From Apostichopus japonicus (lineage: Eukaryota > Echinodermata > Holothuroidea > Aspidochirotida > Stichopodidae), in the NCBI RefSeq assembly GCF_037975245.1, contig NC_092572.1, positions 17,584,273 through 17,648,272 on the forward strand: a DNA stretch of 64,000 nucleotides, in the 5' to 3' direction. How positions within the stretch are numbered: position 1 is the stretch's first letter; every line of letters starts with the position of its first letter. Position numbers and translations under genes: made by a program. This document shows positions 1 to 10,871 of this stretch, piece after piece. The notes beneath the pieces are model-generated. The model did not search any database, was not told the origin of the DNA, and saw only the letters and a program-made list of their open reading frames with translations.

Positions 1-3000
1 CCCGGGGTTCGAACCAGGGATGCAAAAGAGAGTCTCGATCATCAGCTCGTACAGCGCGCCGAGCCATCCCGCCACTGTATGGACTGAGATATTAGGTGGA
101 TGAACTAATACTTACAGCTCCCCGTCTAGGCACTTGCTGTAAAAGATCGGCAAAAGACGTCATCACCCGGGGTTCGAACCAGGGATGCAAAAGAGAGTCT
201 CGATCATCAGCTCGTACAGCGCGCCGAGCCATCCCGCCACTGTATGGACTGAGATATTAGGTGGATGAACTAATACTTACAGCTCCCCGTCTAGGCACTT
301 GCTGTAAAAGATCGGCAAAAGACGTCATCACCCGGGGTTCGAACCAGGGATGCAAAAGAGAGTCTCGATCATCAGCTCGTACAGCGCGCCGAGCCATCCC
401 GCCACTGTATGGACTGAGATATTAGGTGGATGAACTAATACTTACAGCTCCCCGTCTAGGCACTTGCTGTAAAAGATCGGCAAAAGACGTCATCACCCGG
501 GGTTCGAACCAGGGATGCAAAAGAGAGTCTCGATCATCAGCTCGTACAGCGCGCCGAGCCATCCCGCCACTGTATGGACTGAGATATTAGGTGGATGAAC
601 TAATACTTACAGCTCCCCGTCTAGGCACTTGCTGTAAAAGATCGGCAAAAGACGTCATCACCCGGGGTTCGAACCAGGGATGCAAAAGAGAGTCTCGATC
701 ATCAGCTCGTACAGCGCGCCGAGCCATCCCGCCACTGTATGGACTGAGATATTAGGTGGATGAACTAATACTTACAGCTCCCCGTCTAGGCACTTGCTGT
801 AAAAGATCGGCAAAAGACGTCATCACCCGGGGTTCGAACCAGGGATGCAAAAGAGAGTCTCGATCATCAGCTCGGACAGCGCGCCGAGCCATCCCGCCAC
901 TGTATGGACTGAGATATTAGGTGGATGAACTAATACTTACAGCTCCCCGTCTAGGCACTTGCTGTAAAAGATCGGCAAAAGACGTCATCACCCGGGGTTC
1001 GAACCAGGGATGCAAAAGAGAGTCTCGATCATCAGCTCGGACAGCGCGCCGAGCCATCCCGCCACTGTATGGACTGAGATATTAGGTGGATGAACTAATA
1101 CTTACAGCTCCCCGTCTAGGCACTTGCTGTAAAAGATCGGCAAAAGACGTCATCACCCGGGGTTCGAACCAGGGATGCAAAAGAGAGTCTCGATCATCAG
1201 CTCGGACAGCGCGCCGAGCCATCCCGCCACTGTATGGACTGAGATATTAGGTGGATGAACTAATACTTACAGCTCCCCGTCTAGGCACTTGCTGTAAAAG
1301 ATCGGCAAAAGACGTCATCACCCGGGGTTCGAACCAGGGATGCAAAAGAGAGTCTCGATCATCAGCTCGGACAGCGCGCCGAGCCATCCCGCCACTGTAT
1401 GGACTGAGGTATTAGGTGGATTAACTAATACTTACAGCTCCCCGTCTAGGCACTTGCTGTAAAAGATCGGCAAAAGACGTCATCACCCGGGGTTCGAACC
1501 AGGGATGCAAAAGAGAGTCTCGATCATCAGCTCGGACAGCGCGCCGAGCCATCCCGCCACTGTATGGACTGAGATATTAGGTGGATTAACTAATACTTAC
1601 AGCGCCCCGTCTAGGCACTTGCTGTAAAAGGGTTCGAACCAGGGATGCAAAAGAGAGTCTCGATCATCAGCTCGTACAGTGCGCCGAGCCATCCCGCCAC
1701 TGTATGGACTGAGATATTAGGTGGATTAACTAATACTTACAGCGCCCCGTCTAGGCACTTGCTGTAAAAGATCGGCAAAAGACGTCATCACCCGGGGTTC
1801 GAACCAGGGATGCAAAAGAGAGTCTCGATCATCAGCTCGTACAGTGCGCCGAGCCATCCCGCCACTGTATGGACTGAGATATTAGGTGGATTAACTAATA
1901 CTTACAGCTCCCCGTCTAGGCACTTGCTGTAAAAGATCGGCAAAAGACGTCATCACCCGGGGTTCGAACCAGGGATGCAAAAGAGAGTCTCGATCATCAG
2001 CTCGTACAGTGCGCCGAGCCATCCCGCCACTGTATGGACTGAGATATTAGGTGGATTAACTAATACTTACAGCTCCCCGTCTAGGCACTTGCTGTAAAAG
2101 ATCGGCAAAAGACGTCATCACCCGGGGTTCGAACCAGGGATGCAAAAGAGAGTCTCGATCATCAGCTCGTACAATGCGCCGAGCCATCCCGCCACTGTAT
2201 GGACTGAGATATTAGGTGGATTAACTAATACTTACAGCTCCCCGTGCAGGCACTTGCTGTAAAAGATCGGCAAAAGACGTCATCACCCGGGGTTAGAACC
2301 AGGGATGCAAAAGAGATTCTCGATCATCAGCTCGTACAGTGCGCCGAGCCATCCCGCCACTGTATGGACTGAGATATTAGGTGGATTAACTAATACTTAC
2401 AGCTCCCCGTCTAGGCACTTGCTGTAAAAGATCGGCAAAAGACGTAATCACCCGGGGTTCGAACCAGGGATGCAAAAGAGAGTCTCGATCATCAGCTCGT
2501 ACAGTGCGCCGAGCCATCCCGCCACTGTATGGACTGAGATATTAGGTGGATTAACTAATACTTACAGCTCCCCGTCTAGGCACTTGCTGTAAAAGGGTTC
2601 GAACCAGGGATGCAAAAGAGAGTCTCGATCATCAGCTCGTACAGTGCGCCGAGCCATCCCGCCACTGTATGGACTGAGATATTAGGTGGATTAACTAATA
2701 CTTACAGCTCCCCGTGCAGGCACTTGCTGTAAAAGATCGGCAAAAGACGTCATCACCCGGGGTTCGAACCAGGGATGCAAAAGAGAGTCTCGATCATCAG
2801 CTCGTACAGTGCGCCGAGCCATCCCGCCACTGTATGGACTGAGATATTAGGTGGATTAACTAATACTTACAGCTCCCCGTCTAGGCACTTGCTGTAAAAG
2901 ATCGGCAAAAGACGTCATCACCCGGGGTTCGAACCAGGGATGCAAAAGAGAGTCTCGATCATCAGCTCGTACAGTGCGCCGAGCCATCCCGCCACTGTAT

Positions 3001-3730
3001 GGACTGAGATATTAGGTGGATTAACTAATACTTACAGCTCCCCGTCTAGGCACTTGCTGTAAAAGGGTTCGAACCAGGGATGCAAAAGAGAGTCTCGATC
3101 ATCAGCTCGTACAGTGCGCCGAGCCATCCCGCCACTGTATGGACTGAGATATTAGGTGGATTAACTAATACTTACAGCTCCCCGTGCAGGCACTTGCTGT
3201 AAAAGATCGGCAAAAGACGTCATCACCCGGGGTTCGAACCAGGGATGCAAAAGAGAGTCTCGATCATCAGCTCGTACAGTGCGCCGAGCCATCCCGCCAC
3301 TGTATGGACTGAGATATTAGGTGGATTAACTAATACTTACAGCTCCCCGTCTAGGCACTTGCTGTAAAAGATCGGCAAAAGACGTCATCACCCGGGGTTC
3401 GAACCAGGGATGCAAAAGAGAGTCTCGATCATCAGCTCGTACAGTGCGCCGAGCCATCCCGCCACTGTACTTACAGCTCCCCGTCTAGGCACTTGCTGTA
3501 AAAGGGTTCGAACCAGGGATGCCAAAGAGAGTCTCGATCATCAGCTCGTACAGTGCGCCGAGCCATCCCGCCACTGTATGGACTGAGATATTAGGTGGAT
3601 TAACTAATACTTACAGCTCCCCGTGCAGGCACTTGCTGTAAAAGATCGGCAAAAGACGTCATCACCGGGGTTCGAACCACGGATGCAAAAGAGAGTCTCG
3701 ATCATCAGCTCGTACAGTGAGCCACGCCAT
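1..3730 (-). repeat. 165-bp satellite array with a tRNA-like Pol III promoter in each unit
   Basis: About 23 head-to-tail units of 165 bp run off the left edge of the window. On the minus strand each unit contains an A-box-like segment (TGGCTCGGCGC), a D-arm-like pairing (GCTC with GAGC) and a perfect B box (GGTTCGAACCC) starting about 51 bases downstream. Two TTTT runs follow the B box; another TTTT lies between the boxes. The T-arm folds with four of five pairs, but no full cloverleaf closes, so this is a tRNA-derived repeat and not a tRNA gene. Four units (junctions near 1630, 2595, 3065, 3504) lack the same 25 bp. Units in the first 1.6 kb are nearly identical; those on the right vary more. 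Confidence 0.9.
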
Positions 3731-3924
3731 TTTTTTTCTCTATTATTGGGAGATGAGCCCACTGGCTCACCCATTGACAATATTATTTACAAGGGTGTTT
3801 TTTACAGAATTAAAACTTAAGTATGATTTGTTTTAACTAGAACATTAAATAATAATTACCTTAACATTTACTCATGTTTAGGTTAAGAGAAAACTAAAAT
3901 ACTAAACACCACAGACATAAGAAA

Positions 3925-5170
3925 TTATATACAAGAGATAACAATGTCTAAAGCAAAGTCAAAAGACCAGACCCTGATTACGTCAACACGTACTGTATAC
4001 AAATTAACCTCTTTCCAGATGGTAAGTATAGCTGTTTGATTCTTTCTTAGAGAGCACAATATCGTTCTGTGTAAATATATCAAAAAACCGTGAGGTATTG
4101 TTTTTGTGATAGTACACATCAAAAAGTAACCGAATTTTCTTCTTGAGTACATTGTGAAAAACTTTTTCAATATTACAAAGATAGTTATTATTGAGGCGAG
4201 ATATTCTGCAATTCCAAATTGTACACTTATATATATTGAAGTCACACAAAATTCCTACAATACAGTTGTTTTTACGGCCAAGACCCAGAAGGGACAACCC
4301 CTTCCATTCAACAAAATTAACTACCGGATGTAAAGTATTCAACTTATTAACCAAAAAGTGCCATAAATTTTCGACTTCAGAACACTCAATAAAAAGATGA
4401 ATAGTACTTTCGTGCGTGGTTTTGCAAAAGGTGCAGTAAACTTGTACAATTTGTCGTTAGTGTAAAGAATATTATGTAATACTTTGAAGTCGATATCGGC
4501 GTCAAGGAAACACTTTGGAGAACGATATATGTTACTCCATCTATTAGAAAAATCAAGACTGGGAAAATGCTGCTTCCAGTATTCTTCGCCCTTGGGCGAT
4601 GTGTTAAGATTGTCACGCAAAAGGCGTTTAAGCTATTCTGCACGAAACTGAGGAGGCATCTATAATGTTTTTGCCATTTTGAAATTTTGCAGTAGGAATA
4701 TAGTCAATTTGCGTAGATACAATTGCATCAGAAGAAAATATATCACCTAACCAGTCAGAGGGGAAGGCGTGGAGAATGACATCGATATAATTCTGAACAT
4801 CGGTTACTGTAAGGGGATTATCAGGATTAGCAAGCTCAATGCACTCATGCACGGCCTTGGCTGGCAGAGAAGTGGGTATAATCTCATACATCAGAACACT
4901 TACAGAAACGATACCACCTTTAATGAAGTGACGATTAAAAAGTGTTTGACTATCATTGTCAACAATCAGGGTATTACTAAAGATAGGTTGATTGAGGATG
5001 TCTTCTCTGGTCTCTGGTAGCCAGAAACGGCCTTGAATTAGCCGATCCCATGCTAACATGAGTTCACAGTAATACGGGCTTAGCTTATGAACAGACTTGC
5101 GGTTAGGAGTAATTTGAAAGATACCACGCCCAAGGCTCATATCTTCATACATATTCAAAAAATACAACAT
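3925..5170 (-). pseudogene. LINE ORF2 C-terminal region with CCHC-like knuckle, frameshifted
   Basis: Three overlapping frames (5170-4628, 4620-4339, 4354-3925) together form the C-terminal part of the LINE polyprotein. Blocks of the type seen in Tx1-like elements are present (LMLAWDRLIQG, then W-x4-YRSPKCFLDADIDFK). At 4440-4380 the shifted frame reads C-x2-C-x8-H-x4-C (CTFC, then HLFIEC), the cysteine-histidine knuckle typical of these elements. A one-base deletion in the run before CTFC separates the frames. No function is expected in this copy. Confidence 0.7.
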
Positions 5171-5228
5171 TAATTTTTGTAATTTAATATTAATGTTATT
5201 GCTTAATATCTTACTACAAAATTTAACT

Positions 5229-6680
5229 CTAAGAGCATCTCTTGTTTAATTCAATGTCGCTGAAACTGAATCCCCCTCTGTCGATTGGTAAAAGCAAGTT
5301 AAGATACTTAATAGAAGGTTTTTTACCTCTCCAGATAAAATCGACTACACTCTGACGTAATGTGGTGATAACCCAATCAGGGACTGGTAAAACAGTGGTC
5401 AAATATACTAAGCGAGTTACGATGAGCGAATTTATAATGAGAGATTTACCCTTAAAAGATAATTTTCTACCTTTCCAGGTATTTAGTAATTTACGGCAGG
5501 AGGTAACTTTTTTCTCCCAATTTTCTTTTTCGATTGATTTTTTATCGTTAGCAATAGCAACACCTAATACTGTAATGAAATCTTTCCTCACAGGGAAGTC
5601 GAAATTGCTGGGATTAACATGGCTGCACCCAATGCTAAGTAATTCAGTTTCATCAATATTACAACTAGAGCCAGAAGCACGTTCATACAATTTAATGATG
5701 TTAAAAATAGAATAAATACTTGTGATACTAGACACGAAAAAGGTAGTGTCGTCCGCATGCTGAAAAATTTTGGCTTCGACTTCACAAAATTTAATACCAT
5801 GAATATATGGACAATTAATTATAGCTTCAAGAAACGGTTCGGCACAGAGAACATAGAGCATGGCTGAGAGTGGGCAGCCCTGCCGAACTCCCCTTTTGAC
5901 AGGGAAGGGATCGGATATATAACCATTGTGCTTGATTCGGCCCTCGATATTGGTATAAAACAGTTTGATCCATTTTAGGAGCTTAGGGCCAAAACCCAAT
6001 TTTTCAGCGACTTCGAAGAGGTAGTTATGGTCAACTCTGTCAAAGGCTTTATATTGGTCTATTTTAAGAATAAAACCTGGTTTATTATATGAATTTACAT
6101 ACTCAATTACATTTTACATAGTAAGCACGTTTTCAGAAATATCTCTTCCTGGAATACAACACGTTTGATCTTCTGAAATAATATTCTTACTGATACTTGT
6201 GATACGTTTGGCGAGAGCTTTGGCAATCATTTTGTAATCGACATTTAAGAGGCTTATTGGCCTCCAATTATTTAAACTACGAAGATCTCCTTTCTTGGGT
6301 ATAAGGGTAAGTATACTTATTTTCATGGATTCACAGAGTTCGTTGTCATGGAATGATGTCTCAATGAGTCCTATAAAAATATCGATAAAATCCCGCCAAA
6401 ACACTTTGTAAAATTCAGCAGTTGGTCCATCTAGTCCTGGACTTTTGTTCGGTTCCATTGCTAACAGAGCGGCTTTCAACTCATCTAATGAAATATTTGC
6501 TTCACATGCTTTAACGTCCATTGGCGAGAGAAATCTTCTGAGTTCACAAAGTATCTGATTCCGCGATTCGTTGTCGGTTTCTCCGGCTTGGTAGAGGTTT
6601 GTATAAAACTTTACTTGTTCTTTCATAATTTCGTGTTGATCGGTGATGATTAAGCTCTGGTCAGTTAGTAGTTGTTTCAT
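5229..6680 (-). pseudogene. LINE ORF2 reverse transcriptase domain, interrupted
   Basis: The open segments 6680-6114 and 5999-5229 are parts of one reverse transcriptase, broken by an in-frame TAA near 6115; the intervening bases still read as RT sequence. Visible blocks are EPNKSPGLDGPTAEFYK, LTLIPKKGD, NNWRPISLLNVDYK, the region around DQYKAFDRVDH, and GVRQGCPLSAMLYVL. The catalytic box reads HADDT where YADD or FADD is usual. The thumb-like segment with VLGVAIAND follows. Upstream (6680-6950) a linker with the W-x-EEGEKSTKFFFNLEK signature joins it to the endonuclease. HADD and the stop codon indicate an inactive copy. Confidence 0.9.
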
Positions 6681-6952
6681 TACCTTCTTTTTTTTTTGCC
6701 TTGATTTTTCAAGATTAAAGAAAAACTTTGTTGATTTTTCACCCTCCTCGTGCCACTGAATTTTAGACCTGAGGAAGGTTCCTTGTAATTCTCTTAATGA
6801 AAGTTGGTTCGACTCATCTTCTGGGTTTTTAAAATGGGTACAGTCGTAATCGGAGAATTTTTGAGCTTTGTATTTCTCGTAGTCAATTTGTTTTGTTAGC
6901 TAAGCCTTCTTCTTGGCCCGACGTAGTGATTTCTGTTTTCTTTTGCTAAATT

Positions 6953-7850
6953 TCATCGTTGCATCTTTAATTCTTTTTTTTTTTTGAGGCCGTCGTACCA
7001 TGATAAGAAATTATTTTCGAAATCCTCGTGGAGTTTTGCTTCTCGAAGTAATTCACGAATTGATGTAAGGTAGTCATCATCATAAAGCAGGGAATTGTTA
7101 AAAATCCAACAACCTTGTCCACGTGGTTGACTAGAGAGATCTAGACTAATTACAACGAAATCGTGCTCTGACCGTGGGTATTTGGCTATATTGCTGTTAG
7201 AAACACAATTTACGATGGTTTCAGAGGTAAGTATTCTGTCTATCCTTGATGATGACAGGCCATTCATAGTATTCCGGATACATGTGAAGTTAACTTTGCG
7301 AGGGTTTCTCTTCCTCCATATGTCAACGAGATGATATTTTACCATGATGTCATTAGGAGGTTTACGAGAGGAATCTGGGTGAGCTCTGATAGGGAACTTG
7401 TCTAAATTGGTGTTCAAAACATTGTTGGTCTCCAGCTATTATAATTTCATTGTCGATTTTAGTAAGCTCATACTGTAGATTTTGATAGAAAACTCTTCTT
7501 TCCATCTGGTTGTTCGGAGCATATATTCCAATTACAGATAGTGGACGCTCATCAATGATAAAGTCTATTCGAATAAAACGACCATTATCGTTTGTTATGC
7601 AGTTTGTAATATCAATATCACTATTTTTCCTGAACAGAACGGTTACTCCTTTTCTTTTCTGGTGGGCACAAAAGGAAGAGTACATTTTGCCACCCCATTC
7701 GACTAAAGCAGCTTTTTGGATTTCTTCGTCCCAGAAGGTTTCAACTAGAACTGTAATGTCATACCCATTAGATTTTACAAGGCTGAAGAATTCCGTCCTT
7801 TTTTCAGCATTCCGTAATCCATTACAGTTCAGTGTGTTTAAGAGGAACAT
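6953..7850 (-). pseudogene. LINE ORF2 endonuclease (APE-type) domain, frameshifted
   Basis: The segment starts at an ATG (7850) with a typical LINE opening (LLNTLNCNGLRN) and runs through the conserved ETFW, GVTVLFRK, IGIYAPN and IIAGD blocks of apurinic-type endonucleases. Just after IIAGD, near 7425-7436, a one-base shift breaks the frame. The second frame continues with NTNLDKFP, SSRIDRIL and SEHDFVVISL, the last standing for the catalytic SDH motif with Asp replaced by Glu. This domain nicks target DNA during retrotransposition. The frameshift and the SDH-to-SEH change indicate loss of function. Confidence 0.85.
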
Positions 7851-7867
7851 TGTTACAAGAAAAAGGG

Positions 7868-8300
7868 GTCATGGTATCGTCTTTTCCTTGGGTTTGTACA
7901 TCCTTGCTAACCGGAGATTTGGCGATATATTCATTCTGCGTGATATGGTCTGTACTTTTTGTTTTACTATTGTTTCAAGGAAAGCTTCTTCATCACTAGA
8001 CGCAGTTCGCTTTGTCCCTGTTTTTCATGGCTTCTGATCTGTGTTTGCTTTATTTTTTACACTTGACTTGTCATTAGTCTCCATAGTTTCGGTTTCGGCT
8101 GGGCTCTTTGTTGCCTTAGTAGTTGTGGCCGTGTCCATTGCATTAGAATCGGCCGGTACTGACAATTTTCTGTTTGTTGGTGTCGGTATTTCTGACGGTG
8201 TCGGTGTTGCTGGCGGTGCTGGTGTTGGTGTCGGTTCTGGTGTACCTTCTATAGGTTCAGATTCAGAATGAGAGGCTGTGCTTTCTGCCTCACATAAAAA
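7868..8300 (-). pseudogene. LINE ORF1 C-terminal remnant
   Basis: A Pro/Thr/Ser-rich stretch (PEPTPTPAPPATPTPSEIPT) is read from about 8268 down to a stop near 8028. After a one-base frame change the reading continues through a basic segment (KTGTKRTASSDEEAFLE) to a stop near 7868, just before the ORF2 start. Position and composition fit the end of a LINE ORF1. No RNA-recognition motif or zinc knuckle is visible, so the 5' part is missing or was never inserted. The assignment rests mainly on its place upstream of the endonuclease. Confidence 0.5.
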
Positions 8301-8339
8301 AAAAACTGCCAAGCCAAGCCAAGCCATCGCGCCAAGACA

Positions 8340-9295
8340 AGCCACACAGTGCACCAAGCCGTCTCGCCACTGTTTCGGCTGAGATATTAGCTGATTATTT
8401 AATAGTTAGGGCTCCTAATTCAAGCGAGAGTTGTAAAAGATCGGCAAAAGACGTCATCACTGGGGTTCGAAGCACCAAGTGAAAAAGAGAGTCTCGCTCT
8501 ACAGCTAGTACAGTGCGCAAAGCCGTCGAGCGCTTGTATAGGCTGAGATATTAGCTGATTATTTCAAAGTTAGGGCTCCTAATGCAAGCGAGAGTTGTAA
8601 AAGATCGGCAAAAGACGTCATCACTGGGGTTCGAACCACCAAGTGAAAAAGAGAGTCTCGCTGTACAGCTATTACAGTGCGCCAAGTCGTCGAGCGCTTG
8701 TATCGGCTGAGATATTAGCTGATTATTTCAAAGTTAGGGCTCCTAATGCAAGCGAGAGTTGTAAAAGATCGGCAAAAGACGTCACCACTGGCATTCACTG
8801 GGGTTCGAACCACCAAGTGAAAAGAAAGACTCGCTCTACAGCTAGTACAGTGCGCAAAGCCGTCGCGCCACTGTATCGGTTGAGATGTAATGCTGGTTAT
8901 CTAATAGTTAGGGCTCCTAATGCAAGCAAGAGGTGCAAAAGATCGGCAAAAGACGTCATCACTGGGGTTCGAACCACCAAGTGAAAAAGAGAGTCTCGCT
9001 CTACAGCTATTACAGTGCGCCAAGCCGTCGAGCGCTTGTATCGGCTGAGATATTAGCTGATCATTTCAAAGTTAGGGCTCCTAATGCAAGCGAGAGTTGT
9101 AAATGATCGGCAAAAGACGTCATCACTGGGGTTCGAACCACCTAGTGAAAACGAAAGACTCGCTCTACAGCTAGTACAGTGCGCAAAGCCGTCGCGCCAC
9201 TGTATCGGTTGAGATATAATGCTGGTTATCTAATAGTTAGGGCTCCTAATGCAAGCAAGAGGTGTAAAAGATCGGCAAAAGCCTTCACTGGCAAG
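8340..9295 (-). repeat. Second, diverged 164-bp tRNA-like satellite array
   Basis: Five to six tandem units have B-box centres near 8462, 8626, 8800, 8964 and 9128. The period is 164 bp except for one 174-bp unit carrying a 10-bp insertion around 8790. Units share the framework of the 1-3730 array (gatcggcaaaagacgtcatc, the B-box palindrome, agagtctcg, cagtgcgc) but differ elsewhere, for example ttagctgattattt in place of ttaggtggat. A related subfamily therefore lies on the other side of the LINE. The array ends near 9295 at gccttcactggcaagag. Confidence 0.85.
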
Positions 9296-9755
9296 AGCCC
9301 CACATTTTTTTTCATTTCGAAAGACGCACACTTCATTACAAACAGAAGGCTTCGATTCTCTATCTGCCTTCAGTTTAGGGAAGATCTTGGAATTTCCATA
9401 CCTAGATATCGCTAGATAATGCTATATATCCATAAAGTACAGTGTCCTTGCGATTTCTTGGTAATTTTCGGACCCTGTTCTTGGAAATTGCAAAATCGGG
9501 AGTGGTCACACTCCATGTACAGTAGGTCAGTTGACGACCTCTAGACGTCACTAATACACAACCCGATCACTTGTTATCGATGAAGTGGTGTGTTGTCGGA
9601 TTTTGTCAAGGTTTTGGTACTACGGGCGAAGGTCTTTAATTAAGTTTCGTAACTCATCGGGTAGCGATTAGAGGCCGGGTGGGGCGTAAGGTTGTGGGGC
9701 GCCCTTTTACATGCAGATGGGAACAATCTCAAGAAGTGATGAGTGCGTCCGTAGT
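9296..9755. other. Unannotated spacer
   Basis: Single-copy-looking sequence between the satellite and the TA microsatellite block. I see no coding exon, RNA gene or terminal repeat in it. Confidence 0.4.
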
Positions 9756-9831
9756 TGTTGGTTTCATAGCACAATTGTACAACTGTTTAATGCGTCCATA
9801 CACACACATACGTTATGATAGACCATATATA

Positions 9832-9838
<7 letters not shown>
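9756..9838. repeat. Dispersed repeat ending in a TA microsatellite (copy 1)
   Basis: The segment with tagcacaattgtac, gcgtccatacacacaca and gttatgatagaccatatata recurs at 13641-13731. In this copy it runs directly into a long TA array, as if the microsatellite grew from its AT-rich end. Its class is unknown. Confidence 0.6.
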
Positions 9839-9899
<61 letters not shown>

Positions 9900-9925
9900 C
9901 ATTTATATATATATATATAAATATA

Positions 9926-9960
<35 letters not shown>

Positions 9961-9997
9961 CCATTTATATATATATATATAAATATATATACATATA

Positions 9998-10048
<51 letters not shown>
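9835..10048. repeat. TA microsatellite
   Basis: Two or more TA tracts separated by short interruptions (ttcaattcattta, ttccattta). All ORFs here are IYIY-type artefacts. Confidence 0.95.
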
Positions 10049-10050
<2 letters not shown>

Positions 10051-10130
10051 CGGAAGGCCCGTGGTTCGAATCCCGGTGGAGGCTGAAAGTTTTTTCACTG
10101 TTCTTGATTTTCCAACTCATTACGATTTTC

Positions 10131-10132
<2 letters not shown>
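10049..10132 (+). mobile_element. tRNA-derived SINE fragment between TA tracts
   Basis: The sequence gtggttcgaatcccggtgg contains a B-box-like segment followed by a body (ggctgaaagttttttcactg). It sits between two TA microsatellites. No clear A box is present, so only the 3' part of a tRNA-like head is preserved. Confidence 0.5.

Positions 10133-10217
<85 letters not shown>
10133..10217. repeat. TA microsatellite
   Basis: Pure TA repeat of about 80 bp followed by a short ATCC/ATCT run (10240-10263). Confidence 0.95.
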
Positions 10218-10221
<4 letters not shown>

Positions 10222-10264
10222 CATATTACATATTACATCTATCCATCCATCCATCTATCTATCA

Positions 10265-10391
10265 AGGTATCACTTTTCATTACTCTACTGTCTGTATTTT
10301 GTAGCGACACGAACAAATTGTCACTTGCAAGCCACGGAAAGTTAACTTTTTCAGATAGCCGCACGCGGTTTGGGGCGAGTCTTCAATGCCA
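10265..10391. mobile_element. 3' half of the TTAA-flanked MITE (copy 1, truncated)
   Basis: The sequence from aaggtatcac to gcgagtcttcaatgcca matches the right half of the complete copies at 17616-17962 and 25910-26262 and ends exactly before TTAA (10392-10395). The left half is missing; the break is at the ATCC microsatellite. Confidence 0.75.
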
Positions 10392-10395
10392 TTAA

Positions 10396-10861
10396 ATTGA
10401 CCCAATGTTTGCTCCATATGTATTTTCATTTATGCTCTTCAACATGCAAGCCACAAAAAAAACCAAGATCATGATTGATAATGGGTCAACAAAATATGTT
10501 CTCCTGCTGATGTTTGGAACTTTTCCTGAGAAAGAATAACAATCGGGCGGATGGATATTGACTCTAATAGGAGTATGCCACCCTAAATCAAACACTTTTT
10601 GCAATGTGCAGACGACGCTGCCCTTTCAACACATATTTTGTATAAAAAAACATGCGTAGGCTAATAATGGTTTTGTATTGTTTTAAAGAAAACATCTTGC
10701 CTTGCTATGCGGCCTGATGTAGCCAGCGAAATTGAGTTCGTTTCTTTGGTTTGCCTACCAAAGTACAAAGACGAGAGATTTGCGAGACAAAATTTCAACT
10801 GCATGACGGTCTAGAGGCCTACCAAGCTGTGTGAGGTGGGGATCACTCGTTGGTGGGGAGG
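10396..10861. other. Intergenic, weak dispersed repeat
   Basis: No exon is recognised. Part of 10425-10580 (atgctcttcaacatgc, then a stretch near tatgccaccc) weakly resembles 15318-15460, suggesting an old uncharacterised repeat. Confidence 0.35.
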
Positions 10862-10871
10862 TTACATCCCT

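Larger units (their letters stand above)
3731..8317 (-). mobile_element. Decayed Tx1/L1-like non-LTR retrotransposon (LINE)
   Basis: Read on the minus strand the element runs ORF1 remnant, apurinic-type endonuclease, reverse transcriptase, C-terminal region with a CCHC-like knuckle, then a short A tail at 3731-3737. Frameshifts and stops break every ORF, so this copy is dead. The RT segment resembles the Tx1/L1 group rather than CR1 or RTE, judged from the block around LNNWRPISLLNVDYK. The flanks carry a near-perfect 10-bp duplication, gccacgccat (3721-3730) and gccaagccat (8318-8327). Both match the A-box segment of the surrounding satellite. The 5' boundary is uncertain because of nearby GCCAA repeats. 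Confidence 0.88.

Noticed and set aside
1-3730. CRISPR-like array
   Set aside because: Units are contiguous 165-mers without unique spacers, and the context is an intron-containing animal genome.
1-3730. Array of functional tRNA genes
   Set aside because: A and B boxes are present but the acceptor and anticodon stems do not pair; these are tRNA-derived repeats.
7510-8037. 175-codon plus-strand ORF
   Set aside because: Antisense shadow of the LINE endonuclease and ORF1 regions.
9787-10304. Long IYIY-type ORFs on both strands
   Set aside because: Translations of TA microsatellite.
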